A DNA stretch of 64,000 nt, taken from positions 7,135 through 71,134 of the forward strand of contig CAZVKB010000002.1 of assembly GCA_964627505.1 (NCBI GenBank), given 5' to 3'. The notes below the pieces were generated by a model, which was given only the letters and a program-made list of their open reading frames with translations, was not told the DNA's origin and did no database searches. Position 1 is the stretch's first letter; each line of letters starts with the position of its first letter. This stretch comes from JACJWR01 sp964627505. Its GTDB lineage: Bacteria; Actinomycetota; Actinomycetes; S36-B12; UBA10799. A program made the translations under genes and the position numbers. Of the stretch, positions 20,701 through 29,478 are shown piece by piece.

Positions 20701-21479
20701 CCAGCATCAACACCGTGGTGTGGCGCGACCAACTAGACCCGCAGGTGGCTGAACCCAGCACGACTGCCTCGGCCAAAGTTATGTCCCAATCCCCCACGGC
20801 CATGCAGATCGAAGTGACCAACCCCGACGGCGAGGAACTGTACCTGGCCTCCGGCATGAGCGTCGATCAACGCTGGCGCGCAAGCGTTGCCGGTGAATCA
20901 CTGGGCGAGCCTGTGACGGTCAACGGTCATTCCATGGCGTGGGTGACGTCTCGGCCCGGCACATATGTTGTGGACTTGGCGTTCGCACCTCAAACCACCG
21001 CGGTGGTTGCACGATGGCTCTCTGTCGCGGTGGTGGCGATTGCGTTGTACCTGGCAGCGTTTGGACGCCGCCGCCCTGACTGGGCCTGTGCGCCCCCAGC
21101 GGGACGCTTGCCGTGGTTACCCAATCCGTGGACAGTCGCCACGCTAGGCACCGTCTGGCTGTGGCTCACCCTGGGTCCGCGCGGCGCCCTGGCTGGTGCG
21201 GTGTTCGGGCTCCTCGTCGGCACTCGCCTCCTGTCCGCAGTCACCGTGACATGGCTGGGCATCACGATGCTCTGCGCCGTCCCGCTGGCCTGGATCATCG
21301 GTAACACTTCGGTGTGGGGACTGGTGTCGCCGACGCTGGTATTGGGCAATCCGCTACCCGCATGGCTGGCGCTGGGCGGCCTCACGATCGTCACGATGGG
21401 GATTGCCCTGCACGCCTGGGATCGTCGACCCGTACGATCTGACACCACGACTGGCCGTGAGGATGTGAGCGTTCCCTGA
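17787..21479 (+). CDS. AftD-like alpha-(1->3)-arabinofuranosyltransferase domain protein
   Basis: A giant GT-C membrane glycosyltransferase of about 1230 residues. The N-terminal two thirds match the DUF3367/AftD family: hydrophobic helices from residue 25, GTSNYNMGLAPYDG in the first outer loop and ATTNKAG-like LRTTNKAGAG near 375. Around residues 715-835 is a discoidin-like (F5/8 type C) carbohydrate-binding module with NYAVDGDSNTAWVAG. The last 150 residues return to membrane helices. In mycobacteria AftD adds arabinofuranose to arabinogalactan and lipoarabinomannan using a lipid-linked donor. The frame is open upstream to 17661, but the ATG at 17787 directly precedes the hydrophobic N-terminus; GTG at 17817 is an alternative. 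The exact sugar and acceptor here are inferred. Confidence 0.88.
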   Translation: MLSLSHRSNGVSSPTVVSAREKLVYAVLGLLLLLLLFTSQRGLFTPDIKPEVYLNPILRLKLDLGTWLPNPSLGTSNYNMGLAPYDGLNAALHVAGVPPEAAPRIIRWVFYLLGAWGAVRLIRTLAPGADSPALRLTTAVVFVLNPYSVVAGSTAAILIPYTLFPWFLAATISTLRNRSWRSAAAAALLFAAMTGMNVGAVPLLQLAALPALVGWLLWRREITVRHALAGLTKLATLSVGVSLYWLLPSVFAAGAATTVIDNSETLTSVASTSSWSEVLRGLGLWPLYGQSISGPWQPGFVPYLADIAVILASFAVLVLAILGTVVTKLPVRTLILALFLVVGSVMVGMHPPEHPSPLGRLLLRAFEAFPSLLALRTTNKAGAGVALALTFGVALLVVWLSRRQLSGLMRATSLTMVAATVLLASQPVWAGQWFLGRWAIPDYWQRASNYLNTSQPGRLWFVPGEVLAHYTWSTSSVDDVNLSWFGNRESLVRTVLPTESPESTNLLFAIDNQLQNGRATGNSLSYMAALLGADQLLVRNDTNWEDYDGAAPDQVMAQVQADPGLSPIVAFGSPGENVDLPVTATEPAPSPLAVFAVPGAQPPTRALPEDATTVLVGDGLGIINTRSFGLLPAEPVLRYAYQLDRDQALALTGASHRWLLTDTNRRTEVASGHLRDAVGPLLTPEQIPASTRALGSEGDQTVAYYKGIDSLSASTYGVMGRGGLYGNPNYAVDGDSNTAWVAGVFADATGEWLELRFDQPQPLDVVQIQSLVTGESRISSFTIQADEQARTAVVRPDGTATTDFRGLTSDTLRITVGGEDNPGVSPVGISELRIDGVEIQRGARLPQTMSAIADLDGGAFADELATSPIDIMMTQSYDSIGLLDDQPVMLRAFSLPVNKTYQAHGFVRPTIPGTLPIQDERGCARIATLDGEPLWAAPLLGAVSATDPWPFTTCDPVFVSAGSHELAPVPETSINTVVWRDQLDPQVAEPSTTASAKVMSQSPTAMQIEVTNPDGEELYLASGMSVDQRWRASVAGESLGEPVTVNGHSMAWVTSRPGTYVVDLAFAPQTTAVVARWLSVAVVAIALYLAAFGRRRPDWACAPPAGRLPWLPNPWTVATLGTVWLWLTLGPRGALAGAVFGLLVGTRLLSAVTVTWLGITMLCAVPLAWIIGNTSVWGLVSPTLVLGNPLPAWLALGGLTIVTMGIALHAWDRRPVRSDTTTGREDVSVP

Positions 21480-22387
21480 TGGCAACGAGCGCAGAACGAC
21501 CGAGCTATTGGCAAGCTGATGCGCCACACTGCGAGGCCTGCGGGAGCCCCTACCTGGCTTGGCAGATTGCACCGCTGTGTGTGTTGTGGCGCTGTCCGCG
21601 ATGTGGACATATCGAGCGTGATCTGGCGTTGGCCCCGGCTGGGGCGAGGCCGGAGGCGATCGGCGGAAACGTGCATGCGGACCCGCTGCGCACCCGCCTC
21701 ACCGCCAGCCGTCTTCGCCGCCATGTCCGGGGGCGTGATCGCGGTCGGGTCCTGGAAATCGGTGCCGGGGCCGGCGGGTTAGCACGACTGCTGGCCCCCC
21801 AAGCATCGTCATATGATGCCTTGGAACCGTTTTCCGATGCGAGTATCGCTGCCGAGATGGCCGCTCTGGGCGTGAATTGGCAGCAGCTCGGCGTGACCGA
21901 GGCGGAATTCCCACCTGCGAGTTTCGACCTCATCGTGGGCATTCATGTGGTGGAACACATCCACGACATCGCCCCGGCATTGACCCGGATGTCGCAATGG
22001 TTGGCCCCCGGCGGAGTGCTGTATGCGCTCACCCCCAATGCCGACTCGGCCGCACTTCGCACTTTCGGAGCTGATTGGTGGATGCTCGAAGATCCCACCC
22101 ACCGGCGCTTTTTCAGTGCCGCATCGGCCCGGATCATGTTGGAGTCGTCTGGATTCACGCGAGCGGTGGTCCGCCCTGTCGTGACGGACTCCCTGATGTG
22201 CGAACCCGCTTCCCTAGCCCGTCGTTTGGGCGCCCGCGGGGTGAGTAGCGAGGCAGACAAACGCGTGATCGCCTTGGGCTTGGCTGCAACTCCTGGACTT
22301 ATGGCCTTGCGTACTGTGCGCCCACGATGGTGCGCCGCCATTGAGATCATGGCGGTCAAGGGAACTCCCGCGGAAGTATCGCCATGA
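21479..22387 (+). CDS. zinc-ribbon class I SAM methyltransferase
   Basis: A 302-residue methyltransferase. An N-terminal zinc ribbon is formed by CEACGSPYL (about residues 19-27) and CPRCGH (about 40-45). The Rossmann core follows with VLEIGAGAGGLARLLAP near residue 85 (SAM motif I) and IVGIHVVEHIHDIAPALTRM near 150. Methyltransferases of this layout often act on sugars or sugar nucleotides. The start overlaps the AftD-like stop by one base (TGATG), and the end overlaps the GT4 gene by ATGA, so it is part of the same transcription unit. The substrate is unknown. Confidence 0.85.
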   Translation: MATSAERPSYWQADAPHCEACGSPYLAWQIAPLCVLWRCPRCGHIERDLALAPAGARPEAIGGNVHADPLRTRLTASRLRRHVRGRDRGRVLEIGAGAGGLARLLAPQASSYDALEPFSDASIAAEMAALGVNWQQLGVTEAEFPPASFDLIVGIHVVEHIHDIAPALTRMSQWLAPGGVLYALTPNADSAALRTFGADWWMLEDPTHRRFFSAASARIMLESSGFTRAVVRPVVTDSLMCEPASLARRLGARGVSSEADKRVIALGLAATPGLMALRTVRPRWCAAIEIMAVKGTPAEVSP

Positions 22388-23475
22388 CCAGGTCCATCCT
22401 CTGGATGTCGCTACAGGATGAACGACCACATCGGGAATACCACTGGCTCTCCCGTATGCCCGATACCAGCGTGACGGTCGCCGGTGGGCCGCCACCGTCA
22501 CCGGCTGATGGCTGGATCCCCCGCGACTACCGGCGCCTGACCCGGCGCTTCACCGAAGCCGTCTCGCTGTCGTGGATGGCCAAGACGGCCACCCTCCCAG
22601 GCAGTTTCGATTGGGTGGCGTCGCTGGAACTGTGCTCGCTGGTGTCAGCTCAAAGTGCCCAGGTGGCCCGGCGGATCGGCGCCAAACACGTGGTGACGAT
22701 CTGGGCGAATGACCCGGAGTTGATGTTCTACCGACTGCCGCCCTATAGCCTGGCTACCCGCGCTACTCGGCATGCGGATCTCTACCTGAACTTCATTCGC
22801 GCCGGGTACGACCACTGCCTGGCTCTCGGGCTCCCGGAAGAGCGATGCTTCTACGTGCTCCCTGGAGTTGATACCCAGGCATTCACGCCGGCGAGCACCG
22901 CTCCGGACCGGCCGACTCTCATGTTCGCCAGCGGCCTGGTGCCGAAGAAGGGCATCGAACTGATCCTGCGCGCTTTCGTCGATGAGGTGCTACCCAGCCG
23001 ACCCGAGGCACTGCTGCGCTTCATGGGTGCAGGTCCGGAAGTCAGCCGGGTGCAACGCGCCGCGCTACGACACCCGCACAACATCGAACTGTTGCCGCCT
23101 GGCGGCCAGGAAGATGTGGCGGCACGTTTGCGGGAGGCCACCGTCTTTGTGACTGCCCCGGTGGCGCAGCGTCGCTGGAACGAGCAATACGGCTTGGCGT
23201 ATCTGGAAGCGATGGCCTCAGGACTCCCCATCGTCACGACCATCACGGGCACCAACCATGAAGCGGTCCGGCCACCCAACATCCGCACCCGCCACGATTC
23301 CCGTGATTTGGGGCAGGCTTTGCTGTATCTGATCGACAATCCTGCGGAAGCCAGCAGAATCGGCGCCTACAACCGACGCCTGGCGATATCGGATTTTGAT
23401 TTGGACACACAATGCCGACGGATGGGTGAGGTGTTCGACACCGTCGAAGCCCGAACTGACGCTGCACCCGGCTAA
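22384..23475 (+). CDS. glycosyltransferase family 4 protein
   Basis: A 363-residue GT-B glycosyltransferase. LMFASGLVPKKGIELILRAF near residue 180 is the start of the donor-binding domain. NEQYGLAYLEAMASGLPIVTT near 260-280 carries the EX7E signature of retaining GT4 enzymes. It is predicted to transfer a sugar from a nucleotide-sugar donor in the cytoplasm. As the last gene of the glycan group it would feed the same surface polysaccharide as the AftD-like and acyltransferase proteins. It ends 8 bases before a strong hairpin. Confidence 0.9.
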   Translation: MTRSILWMSLQDERPHREYHWLSRMPDTSVTVAGGPPPSPADGWIPRDYRRLTRRFTEAVSLSWMAKTATLPGSFDWVASLELCSLVSAQSAQVARRIGAKHVVTIWANDPELMFYRLPPYSLATRATRHADLYLNFIRAGYDHCLALGLPEERCFYVLPGVDTQAFTPASTAPDRPTLMFASGLVPKKGIELILRAFVDEVLPSRPEALLRFMGAGPEVSRVQRAALRHPHNIELLPPGGQEDVAARLREATVFVTAPVAQRRWNEQYGLAYLEAMASGLPIVTTITGTNHEAVRPPNIRTRHDSRDLGQALLYLIDNPAEASRIGAYNRRLAISDFDLDTQCRRMGEVFDTVEARTDAAPG

Positions 23476-23482
23476 CAACTGA

Positions 23483-23529
23483 CCGACCCCCGCTCCCCGC
23501 AGCCAGCGGCTGGGAGGAACGGGGGTCGG
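23483..23529. terminator. bidirectional hairpin terminator between the glycan group and rpsA
   Basis: An inverted repeat lies between two convergent stops. The left arm begins CCGACCCCCG and the right arm ends CGGGGGTCGG. Inner pairing of CAGCC with GGCTG closes a 3-base loop, with a few mismatches between. It is GC-rich without a long T run, as usual in high-GC bacteria. It can serve both the plus-strand glycan genes and the minus-strand rpsA gene. Confidence 0.8.
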
Positions 23530-23546
23530 CTTGCGTCGGGAAGCGG

Positions 23547-25037
23547 TTACGCGCCGCCGGTGAGTTTCTCACGCAGGGCACGCAGAGCTTCGTTCTCTTC
23601 TTCGTCGAGGGCACCCGAGGGTTCCGCCGGCGTGGACGAGTAACCGGTGCCGGCAGCGGCAGCAGCCGCGCTCGCTGCTTCGGCGTCGGCCTTGCGAGCT
23701 TCGGTGATCTGCTCGCGGTGCTGTTCCCAACGGGCATATGCCTCGTTGTACTGGCGCTCCCACTCGGCCCGTTGGGCGTCGTAGCCCTCCAGCCATTCGC
23801 CGCGCTCGGGGTCGAAGCCTTCCGGCCCCACGTAGGCACCGTTGTCGTCGTAGGACAGCGGCATCCCGTAGAGGTAGGGGTCGAACTCCTCCACCTCGTC
23901 GCCGGCGCCCGAATCGTTGGCCTGCTTGAGGCTCAGCGAGATCCGGCGGCGTTCCAGGTCGATGTCGATCACCTTCACGAAGATGTCGTCGTTGACCTGC
24001 ACCACTTGCTCGGGGATTTCCACGTGGCGCTCGGCCAGTTCGGAGATGTGCACCAGACCTTCGATCCCTTCGTCCACCCGGACGAACGCACCGAAGGGTA
24101 CGAGTTTGGTGACCTTGCCGGGAACCACTTGGCCGATGCCGTTGGTGCGGGCGAAGTGCTGCCACGGGTCTTCTTGGGTGGCCTTGAGGCTCAGCGACAC
24201 CCGTTCGCGGTCCATGTCGACATCGAGCACCTCGACGGTGACCTTGTCGCCCACCTCCACGACCTCGTTGGGGTGGTCGATGTGCTTCCAGGACAGTTCG
24301 GAGACGTGCACGAGACCGTCCACACCACCGAGGTCCACGAACGCCCCGAAGTTGACGATGCTGGAGACCACACCCTCGCGCACCTGCCCCTTCTGCAAGG
24401 TGTTGAGGAAGTTGTGACGGGTTTCGGACTGGGTCTGCTCCAGCCACGCCCGACGCGAGAGCACCACGTTGTTGCGGTTCTTGTCGAGTTCGATGATTTT
24501 GGCTTCGATCTCCTGACCCACATAGGGCTGGAGGTCGCGCACCCGGCGCATCTCCACAAGAGATGCGGGCAGGAAGCCACGCAGGCCGATGTCCACGATC
24601 AGCCCACCCTTGACGACCTCGATGACCGTTCCGGCCACCACTTCGTCGCGCTCCTTCTTGGCTTCGATGTCGCCCCAGGCGCGCTCGTACTGGGCGCGCT
24701 TCTTGCTCAGGATCAGCCGACCGTCCTTGTCCTCTTTCTGCAGGACCAGGGCCTCGACGTGGTCGCCCACGGAGACAATTTCGGTGGGATCGACATCGTT
24801 CTTGATGCTCAGCTCGCGCGAGGGGATGACGCCCTCGGTCTTGTAGCCGATGTCCAGCAAAACTTCGTCACGGTCAACTTTGACGATTTCGCCCGAGACA
24901 ATGTCGCCATCGTCGAAGTTTTTGATGGTCTTATCGATCGCTGCGATCATCGCGTCGTTGTCGCCGATGTCGTTGATGGCGATTTCGCGGATCGGGGTGC
25001 TGGGCTCGGTGGGGAGTGTGGGGTCGGTGGACGGCAT
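23547..25037 (-). CDS. rpsA: 30S ribosomal protein S1
   Basis: A 496-residue S1 that helps load mRNA on the 30S subunit. It has four S1 (OB-fold) domains at about residues 44-113, 130-195, 217-286 and 302-372. The third and fourth contain GAFVDLGGVDGLVHVSELSW and GAFVRVDEGIEGLVHISELA. The C-terminal part is an acidic/Ala-rich tail rather than further S1 repeats, as in other Actinobacteria. ATG at 25037 (MPSTDPTLPT) is chosen; upstream codons in the frame do not look like S1. It is transcribed alone with hairpins on both sides. Confidence 0.96.
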   Translation of the reverse strand: MPSTDPTLPTEPSTPIREIAINDIGDNDAMIAAIDKTIKNFDDGDIVSGEIVKVDRDEVLLDIGYKTEGVIPSRELSIKNDVDPTEIVSVGDHVEALVLQKEDKDGRLILSKKRAQYERAWGDIEAKKERDEVVAGTVIEVVKGGLIVDIGLRGFLPASLVEMRRVRDLQPYVGQEIEAKIIELDKNRNNVVLSRRAWLEQTQSETRHNFLNTLQKGQVREGVVSSIVNFGAFVDLGGVDGLVHVSELSWKHIDHPNEVVEVGDKVTVEVLDVDMDRERVSLSLKATQEDPWQHFARTNGIGQVVPGKVTKLVPFGAFVRVDEGIEGLVHISELAERHVEIPEQVVQVNDDIFVKVIDIDLERRRISLSLKQANDSGAGDEVEEFDPYLYGMPLSYDDNGAYVGPEGFDPERGEWLEGYDAQRAEWERQYNEAYARWEQHREQITEARKADAEAASAAAAAAGTGYSSTPAEPSGALDEEENEALRALREKLTGGA

Positions 25038-25143
25038 GAATGAAGTGGACTCCGGATAGTTGTAGACAGCGGTTGGGTACTGCTGGTGCACGACACAGTG
25101 CAAGGGCAGCCTACCGGGTAGTGCGCCGGGATGGGTCAAGCCC

Positions 25144-25198
25144 CCTGGGCCAGCTGCCCGACCGGTGCACGGCACGTCGGCAGGGCAGCTGACCCAGG
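25144..25198 (-). terminator. long hairpin between the DUF3068 gene and rpsA
   Basis: Arms CCTGGG-c-CAGCTGCCC and GGGCAGCTG-a-CCCAGG pair with one mismatch. The inside can pair further (CGAC with GTCG, GTGC with GCAC around an ACG loop). It lies about 34 bases beyond the DUF3068 stop and about 107 bases before the rpsA start. A terminator is most likely; an rpsA leader structure is possible. The remaining 194-base gap holds nothing else I can identify. Confidence 0.6.
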
Positions 25199-25231
25199 TT
25201 CACTTGCGTGCGCTGAGGTCACGCAAACAAA

Positions 25232-26419
25232 TTACTTCTCGGACTTCGGCTGGGTATCGTCGTCCGATGCCGGGGACTCATCCGATGCCTGGGAGTCGTT
25301 CCCGGTGCTGGCGTCGCTCGCAGTGCTGTCGGCTTGCGTGGCAGAGTCACTCGATGCCGCACCGGCGGCCACACCGACCTTCGCCTCGGATGCGGCGTGC
25401 GCAGGCACCACCTTCGTGCGTTTGCGTCCGATGGCGATCAGCACGATGCCCATGATGGCCAGCACCAGACCGAGCACACCGAGCATGATCGGCACCAGGA
25501 AGGTGCCCGTGGTGAGTAGTTCCACCTGACCCTTGACCGTTTCGGCGTTCTCCTCGACGTTGGCGCTCTTGGCCTCTGTCTGGAGCACCTTGACGATGTC
25601 CGTGTCGCCGCCGTTGAGGCGCAGCGTGAACGTGGAGTTGATGGTGCCATCCACGATTTCCCCGGTGACCGGTTCTACCAGGAAGGTGTTCTGCGCAGTG
25701 TAGAACTGGTACAGCCCGACTTCTTGATCAACGGGAAGCGCGTCCACCGCTGGCGAAATGTTCGGCGCAATCACGCTCACCAGTAGCTTGGCTTGGTTCA
25801 GCGGCAACTTGATGTAAGGCTCACCGGGCACCTGCACAACGGCGATGTCCTGGGTGAACTTGTACAACTCCAGACCGTACGCCTGCTCCGTACCCTGGTA
25901 GATGGTGGGAACTGGCGCCAACAAGGTGGGGTCGAATACCTGTAGGTCAGCTTGCGGCACATTGAACGGGAACTTCAGCGGCATGATGCCGGCAAACTCC
26001 ACATCCGAATTGCCATTGACGCTGGCCCCGCAGCAGTTGATCAACTCGCTGTTGTCTTCATTGAAGGCGTAGGTGGCGGCACTGGCGATCAACTCTTGGT
26101 TGTTGTCGGTGCGGGTGACCACGTTGGTAGTGGTGAACACCGTGGCGCCGGTTTCCTGTGCGGCCGGTTCCGCCATTGCCGCGGCGTCGGCCTTGGTGAC
26201 CCGGGTGGACTTGGCGGTGATGGCCTCATACGGGTCGTTCGGGGCGCTCAGCAGACGATCGGTGTTCAAAATCTGGCCGGTGATGTCGCCATAGGTGGTG
26301 GAGTCGGTGGATCTCAACTCGCTCGACACCATATTTGGCACCACCACTGTGGGTACAAGCACAGCGGCGATCAGGGCGATCACACCGGCGATCAGCAAGA
26401 CGATGCCGGTCGGTTTCAT
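25232..26419 (-). CDS. DUF3068 (PorA family) membrane-anchored protein
   Basis: A 395-residue protein of the actinobacterial DUF3068 family. Residues 4-27 form a membrane anchor (GIVLLIAGVIALIAAVLVP), followed by a large extracytoplasmic domain. A second membrane helix lies near 310-335 (GTFLVPIMLGVLGLVLAIMGIVLIAIG). The tail is cytoplasmic, Ser/Asp/Ala-rich and acidic. The function of the family is unclear despite the PorA name. ATG at 26419 is preceded by AAGGAGGAG. The tail (SDSATQADSTASDAS and on) is low complexity. Confidence 0.85.
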   Translation of the reverse strand: MKPTGIVLLIAGVIALIAAVLVPTVVVPNMVSSELRSTDSTTYGDITGQILNTDRLLSAPNDPYEAITAKSTRVTKADAAAMAEPAAQETGATVFTTTNVVTRTDNNQELIASAATYAFNEDNSELINCCGASVNGNSDVEFAGIMPLKFPFNVPQADLQVFDPTLLAPVPTIYQGTEQAYGLELYKFTQDIAVVQVPGEPYIKLPLNQAKLLVSVIAPNISPAVDALPVDQEVGLYQFYTAQNTFLVEPVTGEIVDGTINSTFTLRLNGGDTDIVKVLQTEAKSANVEENAETVKGQVELLTTGTFLVPIMLGVLGLVLAIMGIVLIAIGRKRTKVVPAHAASEAKVGVAAGAASSDSATQADSTASDASTGNDSQASDESPASDDDTQPKSEK

Positions 26420-26524
26420 AAGTCTCCTCCTTGAAGCGTCAGGAGTTGTGACTGTAATGCACACGCCGCGCAGCTTTGTGACATCGGCCCGCTGCACGCG
26501 ATCTAGGCCACATCCCCGGCGGAC

Positions 26525-29386
26525 CTAAGCGAAGGCCTCCGGAGGCGGACAGGCACAGGCCAAATTGCGGTCACCATAGGCCCCATCGATGCGTCCCACC
26601 GGCGGCCAATATTTGTCCCGGGTACCGGCCGGGAACGCACCTACTGCGCGCGAATACTCCCGATCCCACTCCCCGGCCAGGCTGCTAGCAGGGTGCGGCG
26701 CGAGTCGTAGCGGGGATTGCGCCGCCGCGATTCGACCAGCCTCAACCTCGGCGATTTCGGCCCGAATCCGCACCATGGCATCGATAAAGCGATCGAGCTC
26801 GGCCAGGTCTTCACTCTCAGTCGGCTCCACCATGAGCGTGCCGGCCACCGGGAACGACATGGTCGGAGCGTGAAAACCGTAGTCCACGAGGCGCTTGGCA
26901 ACATCATCGACGGTGATCCCAGAGTCCTTGGTGATCGGCCGCAAATCCAGAATGCATTCGTGTGCGACGAAACCACCTGGCCCGGTGTAGAGCACCGGAT
27001 AGTGCTCACGCAGTCGAGTCGCGACGTAGTTTGCCGCCAGCACCGCCATGGAGGTGGCCCTGCGCAAACCCTCCGCGCCCATCATCCGAACGTAGGCATA
27101 GGAGATGGGCAGCACCCCTGCGCTCCCCCACGGCGCGCCGCTGACAGGGCCGATGCCACCGTCCGGGAAGCCCCGCCCACTCGGCCCGGCGTCGGGGCGC
27201 AGGGGGTGTCCGGGCAGGTAGGGCGCTAGATGCGCGCGCACCGCTACCGGACCCACGCCGGGACCGCCTCCCCCATGAGGGATGCAAAAGGTCTTGTGCA
27301 GGTTCAGGTGCGAGACGTCCGCACCGAACTTGCCGGGTCGGGCCACTCCAACCAAAGCGTTGAGATTGGCCCCATCGAGATATACCTGGCCACCGGCGTC
27401 GTGCACCATGGCGCACACCTCGGCGACATCGTGTTCATAGACGCCATGGGTGGAGGGGTAGGTGATCATCAGCGCAGCCAGTTGGTCGGCGTGGGCGGCG
27501 ATCTTGGCGGCGAGATCACCGAGATCGACATTGCCCTGGTCGTCACATGCCACGACCACCACCCGCATGCCAGCCATGACCGCACTGGCGGCGTTCGTGC
27601 CGTGCGCGCTGGACGGGATCAGACACACGTTGCGCTGCGATTCACCCTGAGCCCGCAGATAGGCGCTGATCGCCAGGAGCCCGGCGAACTCCCCCTGGCT
27701 GCCCGCGTTGGGCTGCACCGACACGGCGTCGTATCCGGTGATTGCCGCTAGCCACGACTCCAGATCGGTGATGAGTCGGGTGTAGCCGCGACTCTCGTCT
27801 GCGGGTGCGAAGGGGTGCAGATCGGCGAATTCCGGCCAGGTGATGGGTTCCATTTCGGTAACAGCATTCAGCTTCATCGTGCATGAGCCCAGCGGAATCA
27901 TGCTGCGATCCAGCGCCAGATCGGCGTCCGCCAGGCGGCGCAGCAGACGCATCATGGCGGTCTCACTGTGGTAGTCGTGAAACCACGGATGGGTCAGGAA
28001 GTCGCTGCTGCGGACCAGTTCGGCTGGAATGCCCACCTCGGGGGCAGCAGCGGCATTGGCAGCGGCCGACCGGTCATCGGCGGTTTCCAGGCCAAAGGCA
28101 GCCAGCACCGCCGCCACGTCGCCATCGGTGGTGGTCTCTGAGAACGACACCCCCACCGTGTCCTCATCTACGAGCCGCAGGTCGATGCCACGTTCCCGAG
28201 CTGTGCTCACCACTGTGCGCGCTGTCCCCGGAGTCAGCACCGTCACGGTGTCAAAAAAGTACTGCGCACCCAGGGTGAAGCCCGCATTTTGCACCACCGA
28301 GGCAAAGTCGCGCGCTTGCTCGGCCACTTTGCGCGCAATCTCGGTTAAGCCCTCGGGACCGTGATAGGCGGCATACATGGCGGAGACCACCGCGAGCAGC
28401 ACCTGGGCGGTGCAGATGTTGCTCGTGGCCCGTTCCCGGCGGATGTGTTGTTCACGAGTCTGCAGGGCTAGCCGATAGGCCGGCGCTCCGTCGGCGTCTT
28501 TGCTCACTCCCACCAGCCGCCCGGGCAACTGCCGAGCCATGGCGTCGGTAGTGGCCATGAATCCGGCGTGCGGGCCACCGAAACCCATCGGGACGCCGAA
28601 TCGCTGTGCCGACCCGATGGCGATCGCTGCTCCCAATTCGCCCGGCGGGGTCACCAGGGTGGCGGCGAGCAGATCCGTCGCAACTGCCACCACGATGTCT
28701 TGTGAACTCAACTTCGCGATCACCGCAGCGACCTGCGGCAGCAGTCGCCCGGAAGAGCCCGGATAACTGATCAACGCCCCAAAGGCGTCTCCGTCTGGGA
28801 TGTCACCGCTGGCTGGATCGAAGGCCACCAACTCGACTCCCACCGGGGCAGCCCGGGTGGCGAGCACTGCCCATGTCTGCGGGTGGGTGTCGATATCTAC
28901 CAAGAACTTCGCACTCGGAGTCGAGCTCACCCGGCGTGCCAGCGACATCGCTTCAGCGGCCGCTGTGGGCTCATCGAGCAGGCTGGCGTTGGCGAGTGGT
29001 AGTCCGGTGAGGTCGGCCACCATGGTTTGAAACATCAGCAGCGCCTGCAAGCGACCCTGGGAGATTTCTGGTTGATACGGCGTGTAGGCGGTGTACCAAC
29101 CTGGATTTTCCAACAGGTTTCGTCTGATCACCGCAGGTGTGATGGTGCCTGCGTAGCCCATCCCCAGCATGGCGATTCGAGGGGCGTTTGCCGACGCGAT
29201 CGCACGCAACTCGGCAGCTGCGGCAACTTCGCTGAGTGCCGGCGGCAACGGCAACTCCGTAGCAAAAATATCCTTCGGCACAGCTGCGACAAGTAACTCT
29301 TCGAGACTGTCGACACCGACGGTTGCCAACATGCGCGCTACTTCATCACCCTGGGGGCCGATGTGGCGATCAGCAAATGAACTCAC
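26525..29386 (-). CDS. gcvP: glycine dehydrogenase (decarboxylating), P-protein
   Basis: A 953-residue PLP enzyme of the glycine cleavage system that decarboxylates glycine and passes the aminomethyl group to the lipoyl arm of GcvH. ADRHIGP at the N-terminus and HLNLHKTFCIPHGGGGPG near residue 695 (PLP lysine in HKTF) are diagnostic. The single long chain is the homodimeric form. Its partner gcvH is 2.5 kb further upstream in transcription (at 31.9 kb); gcvT is not in the window. It begins with GTG. The gene order with two MerR genes and a nuclease matches M. tuberculosis. Confidence 0.97.
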   Translation of the reverse strand: MSSFADRHIGPQGDEVARMLATVGVDSLEELLVAAVPKDIFATELPLPPALSEVAAAAELRAIASANAPRIAMLGMGYAGTITPAVIRRNLLENPGWYTAYTPYQPEISQGRLQALLMFQTMVADLTGLPLANASLLDEPTAAAEAMSLARRVSSTPSAKFLVDIDTHPQTWAVLATRAAPVGVELVAFDPASGDIPDGDAFGALISYPGSSGRLLPQVAAVIAKLSSQDIVVAVATDLLAATLVTPPGELGAAIAIGSAQRFGVPMGFGGPHAGFMATTDAMARQLPGRLVGVSKDADGAPAYRLALQTREQHIRRERATSNICTAQVLLAVVSAMYAAYHGPEGLTEIARKVAEQARDFASVVQNAGFTLGAQYFFDTVTVLTPGTARTVVSTARERGIDLRLVDEDTVGVSFSETTTDGDVAAVLAAFGLETADDRSAAANAAAAPEVGIPAELVRSSDFLTHPWFHDYHSETAMMRLLRRLADADLALDRSMIPLGSCTMKLNAVTEMEPITWPEFADLHPFAPADESRGYTRLITDLESWLAAITGYDAVSVQPNAGSQGEFAGLLAISAYLRAQGESQRNVCLIPSSAHGTNAASAVMAGMRVVVVACDDQGNVDLGDLAAKIAAHADQLAALMITYPSTHGVYEHDVAEVCAMVHDAGGQVYLDGANLNALVGVARPGKFGADVSHLNLHKTFCIPHGGGGPGVGPVAVRAHLAPYLPGHPLRPDAGPSGRGFPDGGIGPVSGAPWGSAGVLPISYAYVRMMGAEGLRRATSMAVLAANYVATRLREHYPVLYTGPGGFVAHECILDLRPITKDSGITVDDVAKRLVDYGFHAPTMSFPVAGTLMVEPTESEDLAELDRFIDAMVRIRAEIAEVEAGRIAAAQSPLRLAPHPASSLAGEWDREYSRAVGAFPAGTRDKYWPPVGRIDGAYGDRNLACACPPPEAFA

Positions 29387-29478
29387 TGGTAAACGCTATC
29401 CGCACCTGCGGGATTGCGCCTGCGCGCCCTTCGCCTTACCCGCTTGTACGGGTGCGAGCAAGGCCTGGACGGTGCAGG

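Noticed and set aside
23718..25043. 441-codon open frame antisense to rpsA
   Set aside because: It mirrors the S1 repeats (recurring VVGDHVE-like text in reverse) and has no ribosome binding site; rpsA is certain on the other strand.
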